Positions 1-9,363 are shown, counted from the stretch's first letter. The stretch: DNA of 64,000 bases from Gp6-AA40 sp963723495 (GCA_963723495.1 CAVRQR010000002.1:405397-469396); one strand, 5' to 3'. Notes: a model not told the origin generated them from the sequence alone. Made by a program: numbers and translations.

Positions 1-1
1 G

Positions 2-361
2 ATCAGCGTCGCGCCCGTGGAACAGCGGGACGACCTCGATTCGGTGTCCTCGCTGGCCGATCCCGAGAAGAATCTCGTCCCCGAACTCGGGTTACTGGGA
101 GTTGAAATCGACGCCAATATCGCGGCGCGAGCTACGGGTCTGCGAGCGCCGTACGGCGTCATCGTGGTCGCCCGCGCCGCCGGCACCGCGAGCGAAGTGC
201 CTGTTCAGCCGCGTGACGTCATCCGCAGTGTGAACAAGAAAGAAATCTCGACGTTGCAGGGACTGCGGGAAGCCATGCGCGCGCTTCCAGCTGGTTCGCC
301 GGTGACCCTGCAGGTCCAGCGCGACGGCCGCTTGATGTACGTGACGTTCACGCGCGACTGA
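2..361 (+). CDS. C-terminal part of a PDZ-domain protein, probably an HtrA/DegP-type serine protease
   Basis: The frame is open from the left edge of the window, so the start is outside and only the last 119 residues are visible. The last 90 residues read as a PDZ domain: LGVEID, then a hydrophobic GVIVV strand, an alanine-rich turn, VQPRDVIRSVN in the place where HtrA PDZ domains usually have PGDVI, and a closing VTLQVQRDG strand. PDZ domains of this type bind C-terminal or exposed peptides in the periplasm. No protease catalytic residue lies in the visible part, so the protease identity is inferred from the PDZ type alone. A plain PDZ or site-2-protease-like protein is also possible. Confidence 0.6.
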   Translation: MSVAPVEQRDDLDSVSSLADPEKNLVPELGLLGVEIDANIAARATGLRAPYGVIVVARAAGTASEVPVQPRDVIRSVNKKEISTLQGLREAMRALPAGSPVTLQVQRDGRLMYVTFTRD

Positions 362-508
362 CCATCGACGTCGCGTCGAGACTCGTCACGCTCCGCGCTT
401 CGCGAGTTACGGCATCAGAGGTCGTGCGCAGCGTAGGAGAGCTGTCGCATGCATACAACGAACGGCCGGTCACGCTGATCATCACGATTTACCATGTCGC
501 GAGCGGCA

Positions 509-2191
509 TTATTCAGCTTGCCGACTCGTCGACGTCCCGGACCGACTGAGATTCAAGCCATCCGTGAGCCGCTGAACATCCTGCAACACGAAATCCGGCG
601 GCAGCGACGCATCGACGCGATGCCAATCGATTGGCCCCGTGTCCTGCGCATGCTGCATCCGAACGACCGCTTCGTCAGCATCTGACGGATCGAAGCGGCG
701 CTCTCGCGCACGCTCGACGAGCGTCGATTCCGCAGCGTCGAGCCACAGCCCGAGGAATGTGACCGAGGCACGGGCGGCGGCACGCTCGATCGCTTCCCTG
801 TCAGCTGGTCGCGCGTGCACGGCATCGACGATCGCGCTGTGGCCACTGCGCACCGCCAGACTCGCACTCTCGACAATGGCCTGGTAGACGCGCGCAGACA
901 TCTCGGGTGTATAGCCCTCAGGACCGAGTGGTTGCAGTGGCGACACTCCGCACAGTCGCTTGCGAATTTCATCGCTGCGGAAGACGACCGCGCCTGGCAC
1001 CGGACCGATCGATGGTGCGAGCGCCTGGGCCAGCGTCGACTTGCCCGAACCGGAGAGTCCACCAATCGCGATCAGGGATGGTGAGGGAGGATGCAGCAGG
1101 TCGCGCGCCATCGCCAGGTATTCACGGGCAAGTTGCTCGAGGTCTCGCACACTCGCCGCGTTCGACTGCACCCGTGCGGCGGTTGCACTGGTCTTTGCGC
1201 GCACTGCCGCGCGACACGACAGAAACAGCGGCAGGAGTCTGACGCCTTCCAGATCGTTCGTCTCCGTCAGGTAGCCGTTGAAGATCGCATTCGCATGACG
1301 CGGCAACTGGCGTCGCCACAAGTCCATCAGGACAAAGGCCAGGTCGTACCACACGTCGATGCAGGCAATCCTGTCGTTGAACTCGACGGCATCGAACAGC
1401 GTGGGGCGCCCGTCGAGCAGGACGATGTTGCGAAGATGAAGATCCCCGTGGCACTGTCGCACGGATCCAGCCTCACGCCTGGCATCGAGCAAGGCGCCAC
1501 AACAATCGAGCTCAGCGAGCGCATCGTCTGTTACGCGCCGACACTCTGCAGGTGGAAGGATGCCGGCTCCCTGCTCCGCGAACCCGGCAGCGTTGCCGTC
1601 GATGATCCACTTCATGCCGGCACTGCCGCCATGATCGCGACGTGGTTCGGCGTCACGGTGGAACCGCGCGATCTCATGCGCGAGCAGCGCCATCACATTC
1701 AGATCGAGCCGTCCGTTTGCCGCCAACCGGTCGAACAGCGCCTCCTGGTCGAAGCGCTCCATTTCAACCAGCCAGTCGACGACAGCGCCGGAACCTCCGA
1801 ACGCAAGCACCCCATTAGGCGTCCGCGTAACGGGCACCACTCCGCGATACAGCATCGGTGCCGTGCGACGATTGAGCCGCACTTCCGCCTCGGACAGATT
1901 TCTGCGGCGCTCGACAGTTGAAAAGTCGAGGTAGTCATAACGAACGGCGCGCTTGAGTTTCCAGGCGCGCGAGCCCGCGAGAAACACCACGGCCGTATGC
2001 GTGTCGATCCGTTCGACAGCCGCCCCGTCATGTGTGGTCGAGGCGCCGAGGAATTCGATGACCTCCGTTTGGTCTTCGGTGACCATCGCGTCCACCCCAC
2101 TGCTCTGCTGCATCGCGGTGCCTGCCCCACGTTCTCCAGAGCAAGCCCGATACCGAACGGGAAGCTGGTCCAAATCCGAGAGCGTTGTCAA
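509..2191 (-). CDS. Fusion of aminoglycoside-phosphotransferase-like kinase and P-loop (AAA_33) kinase
   Basis: This is a two-domain protein. The N-terminal half is an APH/choline-kinase fold with the catalytic motif CHGDLHLRN and, downstream, the Mg-binding LFDAVEFND. The C-terminal part (from about residue 370) starts with a Walker A motif GLSGSGKST and resembles small-molecule or nucleotide kinases of COG0645. This fusion is a known uncharacterised family; its substrate is not known, and the APH part should not be read as antibiotic resistance. The longest frame starts at 2191, but an internal ATG at 2086 (MVTEDQ) gives about 525 residues, closer to what I expect for the family. It is transcribed away from the response-regulator operon at 2390. 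Confidence 0.8.
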   Translation of the reverse strand: MTTLSDLDQLPVRYRACSGERGAGTAMQQSSGVDAMVTEDQTEVIEFLGASTTHDGAAVERIDTHTAVVFLAGSRAWKLKRAVRYDYLDFSTVERRRNLSEAEVRLNRRTAPMLYRGVVPVTRTPNGVLAFGGSGAVVDWLVEMERFDQEALFDRLAANGRLDLNVMALLAHEIARFHRDAEPRRDHGGSAGMKWIIDGNAAGFAEQGAGILPPAECRRVTDDALAELDCCGALLDARREAGSVRQCHGDLHLRNIVLLDGRPTLFDAVEFNDRIACIDVWYDLAFVLMDLWRRQLPRHANAIFNGYLTETNDLEGVRLLPLFLSCRAAVRAKTSATAARVQSNAASVRDLEQLAREYLAMARDLLHPPSPSLIAIGGLSGSGKSTLAQALAPSIGPVPGAVVFRSDEIRKRLCGVSPLQPLGPEGYTPEMSARVYQAIVESASLAVRSGHSAIVDAVHARPADREAIERAAARASVTFLGLWLDAAESTLVERARERRFDPSDADEAVVRMQHAQDTGPIDWHRVDASLPPDFVLQDVQRLTDGLNLSRSGTSTSRQAE

Positions 2192-2224
2192 TTCGGTAGT
2201 GGACGAGGTGACGAGCGATGGACA

Positions 2225-2243
2225 TTCCCCAGTGACAGGGGAA
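2225..2243. other. Small inverted repeat between divergent genes
   Basis: TTCCCC at 2225-2230 and GGGGAA at 2238-2243 flank a 7-base loop. The repeat lies in the roughly 200-bp gap between the APH/kinase gene and the response regulator, which diverge. It could be an operator or a weak hairpin. A 6-bp arm is short enough to be chance in DNA of this composition. Confidence 0.25.
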
Positions 2244-2389
2244 GATCACGCACTTGGACTTCCACTCGACGACGTCGAAGCGAATGGCAGGCGGAATGTC
2301 AGGAGGAGGCTCGCGCACGATAACACGGTCTACCGCCAGTCGTCTTCAGTCACGGTGGAAATCGGCGGCCTGGGCGATAATCCCACCGC

Positions 2390-2752
2390 ATGAAACTCGC
2401 GGTTGTCGATGACGATGCCGACGTGCGCACCGCGATCAATCGCCTCTTGCGCGCGCTGGGCCACGAGGTATCTCTGTTCGCATCCGCTGAGGAGTTCACC
2501 GTGGCCCGTCCCGAGGCCGATTGCCTCATTGTCGACATCCGCCTCCCGGGGCTGAACGGTCTCGAGCTTCGCGACCGCATGTACTCGGCCGGCCAAATGC
2601 TACCGGTCATCTTCATCACAGGAGACGGAGACCGCTTTCTTGGCGACGCCCCAGCACCTGAAGCGCCTACGCTGCACAAGCCATTCGACGAAGAGACCCT
2701 GATGGCCGCGCTCAGCGACGCCATCAACGCCTCTTCGCCACGGGGGCGATGA
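2390..2752 (+). CDS. Single-domain response regulator (CheY/FixJ-type receiver)
   Basis: This 120-residue receiver domain has no output domain. The acidic pocket is DDD at residues 7-9, the phospho-acceptor is Asp49 in LIVDIRLPG, the switch Thr is residue 77 (FITGD), and the conserved Lys is residue 97 (LHKPF). The VDIRLPGLNG wording resembles FixJ/NodW receivers that normally carry a LuxR-type DNA-binding domain, here absent. Its stop overlaps the start of the histidine kinase by ATGA, so the pair is translationally coupled and very likely cognate. Without an output domain it probably acts by protein contact or as a phosphate sink or relay. Confidence 0.88.
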   Translation: MKLAVVDDDADVRTAINRLLRALGHEVSLFASAEEFTVARPEADCLIVDIRLPGLNGLELRDRMYSAGQMLPVIFITGDGDRFLGDAPAPEAPTLHKPFDEETLMAALSDAINASSPRGR

Positions 2753-4719
2753 GACCAATGACGCAGCCGCCCTTCGAGCACCTCGGCCGTCATCTGATTG
2801 AAGGCAGCAGCGACTGCGTGAAGCTCCTGGACCTCGACGGCCGGCTCGTGTACCTGAACGCCGCCGGTATCGAACTGCTCGACCTGTGCGGCCCACAGGA
2901 TCTGCTTGGCCGTCCCTGGCTGGCGCTCTGGGAAGGTGAGCATCAGGCCGCAGCACGCGAGGCAGTGAGCCGCGCCAAAGTCGGGCAGCGCGCGTCATTC
3001 GAGGGCTTCTGCCGCACGGCCGCTGGCGTGGCCAAGTGGTGGGATGTCGTGGTCACGCCGATCACCGACGATAGCGGCGCGATCGTCCAACTCCTCATCG
3101 TCTCGCGCGACATCACGGAGCGACGGCGAGACGCCGATTTTCGCGCCGGGCAACACGCGGTGCTCGAGATGATTGCCACGGGCGCCTCACTGGACGCGGT
3201 GCTGACACGTGTCGTCCGACTGGTCGAGGACCACAGTGATGGAATGCTGTGCTCGATCGTTCTACTCGACGAAGACGGCATCCACCTTCGAAGCGGGGCC
3301 GCACCCAGTCTGCCGGAGGCATACAACGCCGCAATCGAGGGCGCACCGATCGGCCCGCGCGCAGGATCGTGCGGGACAGCGATGTATCTGGGCCGCCAGG
3401 TGATCGTGACCGACGTGCTGGTCGATCCCGTGTGGGAAGCCTACCGAGGGCTGGCTGTCGCGCACGGCTTTCGCTCGTGCTGGTCGACCCCGATCAAGTC
3501 GTCGCAGAAGAAGGTGCTCGGATCGTTTGCGATGTACTACTCGCAACCGCGAGCGCCGGTCCCCGCGGAGCTGCGGATGGTGGACATCGCAGCCAACATC
3601 TGCGGCATTGCCATCGAGCACCAACGAGCGCAGGAAGCGCTGCGCCACAGCGAAGAGCGGAACCGCGCGATCCTGCGGGCTATTCCAGACCTGATGTTCA
3701 TCCTGAGCGCGGACGGCGTGTACCTCGACTACTACGCGCGGGACCCGTCTTCTCTCCTGGTCCCACCAGAACACTTCCTCGGGAAAGCGTTTTCGGAGGT
3801 GCTGCCGCCGGCAGTCGCCGGGCCGATTGCTGACGCAATGGCGGGGACCCTGGTGTCGGGAGAGCCGGAAAGAATCGAGTTTTCGCTGGAGCCTGGCCAC
3901 GTGCGGCAGTTCTACGAGGCCTTCGTCGTGCGCTGCGACGGCGACAAGTTCCTCAGCATCGTTCGCGACATCACCGACCGGAAGCGCGCCGAGATGGATG
4001 CCGCGATACAAAGCCGGGAGCTCGCGCACCTCAGTCGCGTCACCACGCTCGGCGAGCTCTCCGGCGCCATCGCCCACGAGTTGAGCCAGCCCATGGCGGC
4101 CATCCTGATCAACGCACAAGCCGCGCGACGACTCCTGTCGCGGGATCCGGTGGACCTGAACGAGTTACGCGAGGTGCTCGACGACATCATCGCCAACGAC
4201 AAACGCGCGGGAGCCGTGATCGAACGCCTGCGCGCGCTGCTGAAAAAGGGGGGCGGCACGTTCGAGCCGCTCGATCTGAATGACGTCGTCAATGACGTGC
4301 TCGCTCTCACCCGCAGCGACCTGCTCGCCCGGCGTGTGTCCGTGAGGACACATCTGCCGTCGTCCGCGCTCCCGGTGCTCGGCGATCGCGTGCAGTTGCA
4401 GCAGGTCCTGCTGAATCTCGTCCTCAATGCGTGTGAGTCGATGAGCGTTGTTGATGTCGACGAACGTCTGCTGACCGTGACCACTGGGATTGAGAACGGG
4501 TTCGTGTCGATGTCGGTCGCCGATCGCGGTGTCGGCATCCCTGACGATCAGCTCACGGCAGTCTTCGAGCCGTTCGTGACGTTCCGCGAGCAGGGTCTCG
4601 GTCTTGGCCTCGCGATCAGCCGCTCCATCGTCATCGCCCACGGCGGCCAGATCGAAGCCCGGAACAACATCGACCGGGGCGCCACGTTCACATGCGCGCT
4701 GCCGCTGAGGGGGGCTTAG
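2749..4719 (+). CDS. PAS-GAF-PAS sensor histidine kinase
   Basis: This is a soluble kinase of 656 residues with no membrane segment seen. Domain order is PAS (about 13-125, ending RDITERRRD), GAF (about 130-295), PAS (about 300-415, ending RDITDRKRAE), HisKA and HATPase_c. The phosphorylated His is residue 443 in AIAHELSQP. The N box is LLNLVLNACESM, the G1 box is DRGVGIPDD and the G2 box GLGLGLAISRSI. The H-box wording is that of the FixL/NodV group. The ligand of the PAS or GAF domains is not visible; no obvious haem-binding PAS pattern was found. The gene overlaps the receiver gene by 4 bp, forming a two-component operon. Confidence 0.92.
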   Translation: MRPMTQPPFEHLGRHLIEGSSDCVKLLDLDGRLVYLNAAGIELLDLCGPQDLLGRPWLALWEGEHQAAAREAVSRAKVGQRASFEGFCRTAAGVAKWWDVVVTPITDDSGAIVQLLIVSRDITERRRDADFRAGQHAVLEMIATGASLDAVLTRVVRLVEDHSDGMLCSIVLLDEDGIHLRSGAAPSLPEAYNAAIEGAPIGPRAGSCGTAMYLGRQVIVTDVLVDPVWEAYRGLAVAHGFRSCWSTPIKSSQKKVLGSFAMYYSQPRAPVPAELRMVDIAANICGIAIEHQRAQEALRHSEERNRAILRAIPDLMFILSADGVYLDYYARDPSSLLVPPEHFLGKAFSEVLPPAVAGPIADAMAGTLVSGEPERIEFSLEPGHVRQFYEAFVVRCDGDKFLSIVRDITDRKRAEMDAAIQSRELAHLSRVTTLGELSGAIAHELSQPMAAILINAQAARRLLSRDPVDLNELREVLDDIIANDKRAGAVIERLRALLKKGGGTFEPLDLNDVVNDVLALTRSDLLARRVSVRTHLPSSALPVLGDRVQLQQVLLNLVLNACESMSVVDVDERLLTVTTGIENGFVSMSVADRGVGIPDDQLTAVFEPFVTFREQGLGLGLAISRSIVIAHGGQIEARNNIDRGATFTCALPLRGA

Positions 4720-4733
4720 CGGCCTTTTGACCT

Positions 4734-4830
4734 TTGTTCCCATTCGACAACCAAAACGGGAACAAGGTTCCCTGAATCAAGAGTGCAACAGGGGAACATC
4801 AAGCCGATCGAGCGGTTTGGAAAAGGGAAC
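4734..4830. repeat. Cluster of five GTTCCC/GGGAAC hexamers including an 8-bp inverted repeat
   Basis: The 116-bp gap after the histidine kinase has TTGTTCCC (4734-4741) and its exact reverse complement GGGAACAA (4758-4765) around a 16-base loop. The same hexamer recurs as GTTCCC at 4767-4772 and GGGAAC at 4792-4797 and 4825-4830. Five copies in under 100 bp, in both orientations, is more than expected by chance. It may be a protein-binding region in front of the next gene or a transcript hairpin. There is no T-run after the hairpin, so a simple intrinsic terminator is unlikely. Confidence 0.45.
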
Positions 4831-4835
4831 GACCT

Positions 4836-5567
4836 TTGCTCCGCGGAGTCAGCGTGGAGCTTCGCAATGGCTTCATCGTCGGCATCTTCAATTACTGCGA
4901 TCGCTGGTGCGACGCGTGTGCGTTTACATCACGGTGCCGTCTGTTTGCCGACGTCGCCGAAATGCAAGCGTCGCTCGATCCCGGGCTGAAAGCTTTGGTC
5001 CAGGCCCCCCCGCTGGAGCCGCCTCCCCCGCCGCCGCCGTGGCTCGAAGAACTCCTCGACGCGATGGACCAGGCGATGCGCGAACCCGCAGACAATGGGG
5101 AACCGCTGGAGCGTCCGCTGCCGCCAGAACACCTGGTCATTCAGGAGCGCGCGCATCGGTACCGCGCACGCCTGGACTCCTGGCTGCAGATTCGCGAGTT
5201 CTCAGCGAAGAACAGTCCTGCGGATCCACAGGCTGTCGTCCTCTGGTTCCATACACTCATCTCCGCCAAGATCCACCGCGCGCTTCACGGCCTGGCCGAC
5301 GACCGGCCCGAGGATCGCGACTGGCCTCCCGACTACGACGGCTCGGCAAAGGTGGCGCTGCTCGGGATCGAACGGTCGCATGCGGCGTGGCTCGAGCTCG
5401 TTAAACGCGGCGTCGTGAGCGATGCCGATGCCGCACCGCTCATTGCCGATCTCGTCTGGCTTGGTGAGGCGCTCGAACGCGTCTTCCCGAACGCGCGGGC
5501 GTTCGTGCGGCCAGCCTTGGATGAGCCCGATGAAGTCTCGCGGCTCCTCGCCAGCGAGCGTCGATGA
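4836..5567 (+). CDS. Uncharacterised cysteine-motif protein
   Basis: This protein of about 243 residues is not one I can assign to a named function. Near the N terminus it has a compact cluster YCDRWCDAC followed by a Cys six residues later (CxxxCxxC-x5-C), which could hold zinc or an iron-sulfur cluster. A proline stretch (PPPPPPP) links it to an all-alpha C-terminal part rich in Trp and Leu. No signal peptide or membrane segment is seen. No ATG is available: the reading frame opens at 4776, and the start is either TTG at 4836 or GTG at 4854. It follows the two-component operon on the same strand, but 116 bp with its own repeat cluster separates them. Confidence 0.65.
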   Translation: MLRGVSVELRNGFIVGIFNYCDRWCDACAFTSRCRLFADVAEMQASLDPGLKALVQAPPLEPPPPPPPWLEELLDAMDQAMREPADNGEPLERPLPPEHLVIQERAHRYRARLDSWLQIREFSAKNSPADPQAVVLWFHTLISAKIHRALHGLADDRPEDRDWPPDYDGSAKVALLGIERSHAAWLELVKRGVVSDADAAPLIADLVWLGEALERVFPNARAFVRPALDEPDEVSRLLASERR

Positions 5568-5641
5568 CGACGAGCTGGCCCGCGACCCTGGTCTATCGAC
5601 GATCTGGCGATGCGATCTCGATTCCGAGCATCGCTCGCAGT

Positions 5642-6076
5642 CTACCCTCGCAAGGCTGCGCGGGATGTGGAATCGCCGGCGAACGACGCCTCCAGCGTCC
5701 GCTTGATGGCTGCGCAACCCTGATCGACAAAGCCCCCGACGAGATCCGCCATGGTGTCGGGCAGCAGGTCGGTAATCCATACCAGACGACAGCGGGCCTT
5801 ACCTTCTTGCACGACCTGGAACGACGCATTGTGATGAGTGGTGCGCCACTCGACGACGGCGTATGCGAGGCGGTGCCGCTGGTCGTCAATACCCACAATG
5901 CGCTCGCGCACAACTTCGCCGTTTGCGAAGGTGACGGTGCGATCGTTTCCGTCGAGTCGGGTATCGAGCACCATGTCGCGCGCGAAACGTGTATGGACGG
6001 CGCCCACGTCGCGGATAGCCGCCCATACGTGTTCGGCAGACGCCTCCACGATCAGCTCTTTGTAAATCGATGCCAT
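5642..6076 (-). CDS. SRPBCC (START/polyketide-cyclase-like) family protein
   Basis: This 144-residue protein has the usual order of the SRPBCC fold: KELIVEASAEHVWAAI at the N terminus, a central set of beta strands (RTVTFANGEVVRERI, HRLAYAVVEWR, CRLVWITDLLP) and a long C-terminal helix with FVDQGCAAIKRTLE. Such proteins bind hydrophobic ligands in a cavity; no catalytic residue can be assigned. The ATG at 6076 is preceded by a strong GAGGAGG ribosome-binding site. It is divergent from the AraC-type regulator at 6221, with a 144-bp gap between them, so regulation by that protein is a reasonable guess. Confidence 0.82.
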   Translation of the reverse strand: MASIYKELIVEASAEHVWAAIRDVGAVHTRFARDMVLDTRLDGNDRTVTFANGEVVRERIVGIDDQRHRLAYAVVEWRTTHHNASFQVVQEGKARCRLVWITDLLPDTMADLVGGFVDQGCAAIKRTLEASFAGDSTSRAALRG

Positions 6077-6220
6077 CGTCGTCCTCCTCGCCCAGGGCCC
6101 TGCATGCCTGGACCGTGCCGCCTGTTGAGTATTCGTGCTCGAGATTCAACTGCTCTACTCGTGCTCACAAAATCCGTACCCCGTGTGAGACTGTTGTAGA
6201 ACACGGGCAGAGGACTGGTC

Positions 6221-7184
6221 TTGGCAAAAATTGCGGTCGCGTTAACGGACGCGCTGTCGCAGCGCCAGGAGACGGGAACACCTGGCGGGACGGCTGCCCG
6301 CGTGCTCGCTCGCGGCGATGGCTGGACGGTAGCCGATGTCGTGTGCACCTCGGGGCCGCAGGACCGGCCATTCGAAGAGCAGCATGCGCGCTACGCCATT
6401 GCCGTCGTGGTGGCAGGCACGTTCCGCTACCGATCCCCGACCGGCCGCGCGGTCATGGCCCCCGGCTCGCTGATGCTCGGCAATGAGGGGCACTGCTTCG
6501 AATGCGGCCACGAGCACGGTGAGGGTGACCGCTGCGTGTCGTTCTGGTACCAGCCGGACTACTTCGAGCGGTTAGCCGCTGATGCAGGAGTGGGCGGACC
6601 GCGCGTCGGCTTCACTGTTTCGCGTCTGCCTCCGCTGCGGGCGTTGTCACCGCTGGTGACTCGTGCGTGGTCCGGAGCTCTGGATCCGCAGAACGTGCCG
6701 TGGGAAGAAATGGCGATCGCGTTGGCGTCGCGGAGCCTCGAGTTCGCCGCACGCGCCGGTGCCGCGGGCGCGCGTACGCCACTCAATGCTGAAGCCCGCA
6801 TCGTGCGCGTCAGTACGAGAGATCGAGCGCCATCCGGCCGACGGCCAGACGCTCGACAGATTGGCGCGGCACGCTGACCTGAGCCCATACCACTTTCTGC
6901 GCACATTCGAACGCGTGACCGGCGTGACCCCGCATCAGTACCTGCTTCGCACGCGGCTGCGTCACGCGGCGATGCGACTTCTCGCCGGACCGGGGAATGT
7001 GCTGGATATCGCCCTCGATTGTGGCTTTGGCGATGTCTCGAACTTCAATCGCGCGTTTCGGACGGAGTTCGGCATGAGTCCTCGCGCGTTCCGCAGGAAC
7101 GAAGAACCTGAGAAGCCGGCCCCCGTCGCTGGAGGCCGGCGCACGGAGGGCGACGTCAGAAGTCGAGCTGGCCGCTCACTTTGA
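6221..7184 (+). CDS. AraC-family transcriptional regulator, split by a frameshift
   Basis: The N-terminal piece (6221-about 6810) is a cupin-like sensor domain; the C-terminal piece, in another frame (about 6813-7184), carries the two helix-turn-helix motifs of AraC proteins: LDRLARHADLSPYHFLRTF and then the family hallmark around VLDIALDCGFGDVSNFNRAF with GMSPRAFR. Reading EARIVR and then VREIERHPADG needs one base removed near 6805-6815. The joined product would be about 320 residues, the normal AraC length. The first start is TTG at 6221. The end overlaps the convergent membrane-protein gene by 9 bp. Either a consensus error or a recent mutation; both halves look well conserved, so I favour the former. 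Confidence 0.78.
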
Positions 7185-7637
7185 GTCGACTGACGCGTAT
7201 CGCAGGACAGAGACAACGAGCGCAGCCAGGGCTGCGAAATTCAGACAGGCCGACGCTGCGTGGGAGTACTCCCACTGGACGCGGAGGTCGGCCCAGTTGG
7301 TTGGCAGTACCGTCCAATTCTGCGTCGCTTGATTCGCCGGAAATGTCAGCGACCAGAAGATGACCTGAGTACCCACGATGCACAGAAGCGCGATCAGCGC
7401 GGGTGTGAATGCCGTCGCGTGATGGCGGAGGCGGACTGCGAGGACAACGGTTGATGCCAGCGCGCAAAAAATGACCACGCCAAACAGCGACCAGCCTCTG
7501 TAAATCTGCTGGACGATTCGATACTCGGTGGCATCGAGCCTCATCTTGCTGAAGAGCTCAAACACATGCGCCCCTGTGGGCACCAGCGCAATGGCAGCGA
7601 AGATGAGTGCGGCGAAATACAGGGTACGGAGTGTCAT
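7176..7637 (-). CDS. Small multi-pass membrane protein (DUF1772-like)
   Basis: This protein of 153 residues has about four hydrophobic segments: residues 5-25, 50-70, 78-98 and 128-147. A conserved-looking loop WTVLPTNWADLRVQWEYSH lies before the last helix; this kind of NWxxLRxxWE-H loop is seen in DUF1772/anthrone-oxygenase-like membrane proteins. The function is unknown. It converges with and overlaps the end of the AraC gene by 9 bp. Confidence 0.72.
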   Translation of the reverse strand: MTLRTLYFAALIFAAIALVPTGAHVFELFSKMRLDATEYRIVQQIYRGWSLFGVVIFCALASTVVLAVRLRHHATAFTPALIALLCIVGTQVIFWSLTFPANQATQNWTVLPTNWADLRVQWEYSHAASACLNFAALAALVVSVLRYASVDSK

Positions 7638-7794
7638 GCATCGGGCCGATGTCCTTCTTCTCTAGACATCGGGCACGTCTTTGTGTGCAAGTGACATGCC
7701 CCTGACGATACTGCCCCGCTCGGCCAATGCAGGGGTATTCTGTGCTGACTCACGGGCGCCGTGGGAACAACGACGCCACTGGGTTCGTACCCGC

Positions 7795-9363
7795 ATGAAG
7801 AAACTCTCCGAGTGTCGCGTGCTCCTGGTGGACGACACCAAGGCCAATCTCGATATCCTTGTCGAGGGCTTGAAAGCCGACCACAAACTCAGCCTCGCGC
7901 TGAACGGCGACACCGCGTTGCAGGCAGCCCGGCGCACACCGCCAGATCTCGTGCTGCTCGATATCGTCATGCCAGGCATGGATGGCTATGAGGTGTGCCG
8001 CCGCCTGCGCGAGATGCCCGAGACCGCCGAGGTGCCGATCATGTTTCTCTCGTCGCTCGAAGACGTGCAGAACAAGACGCGGGGCTTCGAGGTGGGCGCG
8101 AATGACTATCTGACCAAGCCATTCCACATGCTCGAAGTGAAGGCGCGCGTGCGATCGCTGCTCAAGGCCAAGGCCTACAGTGACGCGGTGAAAGAACAGA
8201 TCGCCAGCGAACTGCGCGTCGCGCGCGACATTCAGATGGGCATGCTGCCGCATGAATTCACGGCGGTTGAACAGGCGTACGGCGTCAGCTTCGGTGCGGT
8301 GCTCGAACCGGCGCGCGAGGTCGGTGGCGATCTTTACGGCGTCTGCGCCGCCGGGCCGGACCGATTGGTGGTGTTCCTTGGCGACGTGTCAGGCAAGGGC
8401 ATACCGGCCTCGATGTTCATGGTGCGCGCCATCAGTCTGGCGCAATTGCTCGCGCGAGACATCGCCGAGCCCGAACGCATCCTGGCGCGGCTCAACGACG
8501 AACTTGCCGCGGACAACCCGGCGGGCATGTTCGTGACATTGTTGTGCGCGGTGTTCGAGCCGAAGTCGCATCGGGTCGCACTGGCCAACGCGGGGCATTG
8601 TCGTCCGGTCCTGCTGGCAGCCAACGAGCCGCCGCGCTGGGCGGTGAAGAATCTCGGCACGGCGCTGGGCTTCGAGGCGGGTCTGGAGTTTGAGCGCACG
8701 GAACTCACGTTGAAACCGGGAGATACGCTTATCCTCTACTCCGATGGTGTCAGCGAAGCGTTCAATCCGCACGAAGAATGCTATGGGGGAGACCGATTGC
8801 TGGCTGACGCCGGCGACTGCTCCGGCCAATCGGCGACTGCCATCACCGCGCATCTGCTCGAGAAAGTCCGCGCCTTTGCCAGCGGTGTGCCCCAGTCCGA
8901 CGACATCGCCATCCTGACGCTCAAAGTGAATGCCGGCGCCTGCATGAATCTGGAACTCCGCGCCACGCCGCAAGAGGTCATGCGCGGTGTGAAGGCGTTG
9001 CAGACATTTGCAGTGGCACAGCAGGTTCCGGAAAACACTGTGTTCGGCCTCGCGCTCGCCCTCGAGGAGTGCAGTAGTAACATCGTCAACCATGCCCTGA
9101 AGCGCGACGCCCGGAGGACATTTCACGTCGTGTTTGAGCGCACCAGCGACTCGTTCGTGATCGAGTTGCACGATGACGGTCCGACATTCGATCCAACGTT
9201 GGCCGTACCGAGCAATCCGCAAGTGGAGGACGATCAGGAGCCGGGCGGCTGGGGCATTGCACTCGTCCGCCGTAACATCGACGACATCCGCTACCGGCAT
9301 GAGGCCGGCAGGAATGTGTTGCGCCTTACCAGGCGGCTTGTCTCAACGGTGCTCGATACGTAG
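7795..9363 (+). CDS. Receiver-SpoIIE phosphatase-HATPase (RsbU/RsbW-like) regulator
   Basis: A longer frame starts at 7681, but the ATG at 7795 (MKKLSECRVLLVDD) puts the receiver domain at the usual place and gives 522 residues. Receiver: residues 1-125 with phospho-Asp56 in LLDIVMPGMDG and Lys in LTKPFH. PP2C-type SpoIIE domain: about 150-370, with the metal-binding EVGGDLYG and VFLGDVSGKG and the later LILYSDGVSEA and SDDIAILTL. The last 130 residues resemble an anti-sigma serine-kinase ATPase: LALEECSSNIVNHAL and GGWGIALVRR. So one protein carries both a phosphatase and a putative opposing kinase of the partner-switching type. The STAS protein 41 bp downstream is the obvious substrate. Confidence 0.88.
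   Translation: MKKLSECRVLLVDDTKANLDILVEGLKADHKLSLALNGDTALQAARRTPPDLVLLDIVMPGMDGYEVCRRLREMPETAEVPIMFLSSLEDVQNKTRGFEVGANDYLTKPFHMLEVKARVRSLLKAKAYSDAVKEQIASELRVARDIQMGMLPHEFTAVEQAYGVSFGAVLEPAREVGGDLYGVCAAGPDRLVVFLGDVSGKGIPASMFMVRAISLAQLLARDIAEPERILARLNDELAADNPAGMFVTLLCAVFEPKSHRVALANAGHCRPVLLAANEPPRWAVKNLGTALGFEAGLEFERTELTLKPGDTLILYSDGVSEAFNPHEECYGGDRLLADAGDCSGQSATAITAHLLEKVRAFASGVPQSDDIAILTLKVNAGACMNLELRATPQEVMRGVKALQTFAVAQQVPENTVFGLALALEECSSNIVNHALKRDARRTFHVVFERTSDSFVIELHDDGPTFDPTLAVPSNPQVEDDQEPGGWGIALVRRNIDDIRYRHEAGRNVLRLTRRLVSTVLDT

Noticed and set aside
509..2191. APH motif read as antibiotic resistance
   Set aside because: The APH-like domain is fused to a P-loop kinase in a widespread family of unknown substrate; no resistance-specific feature.
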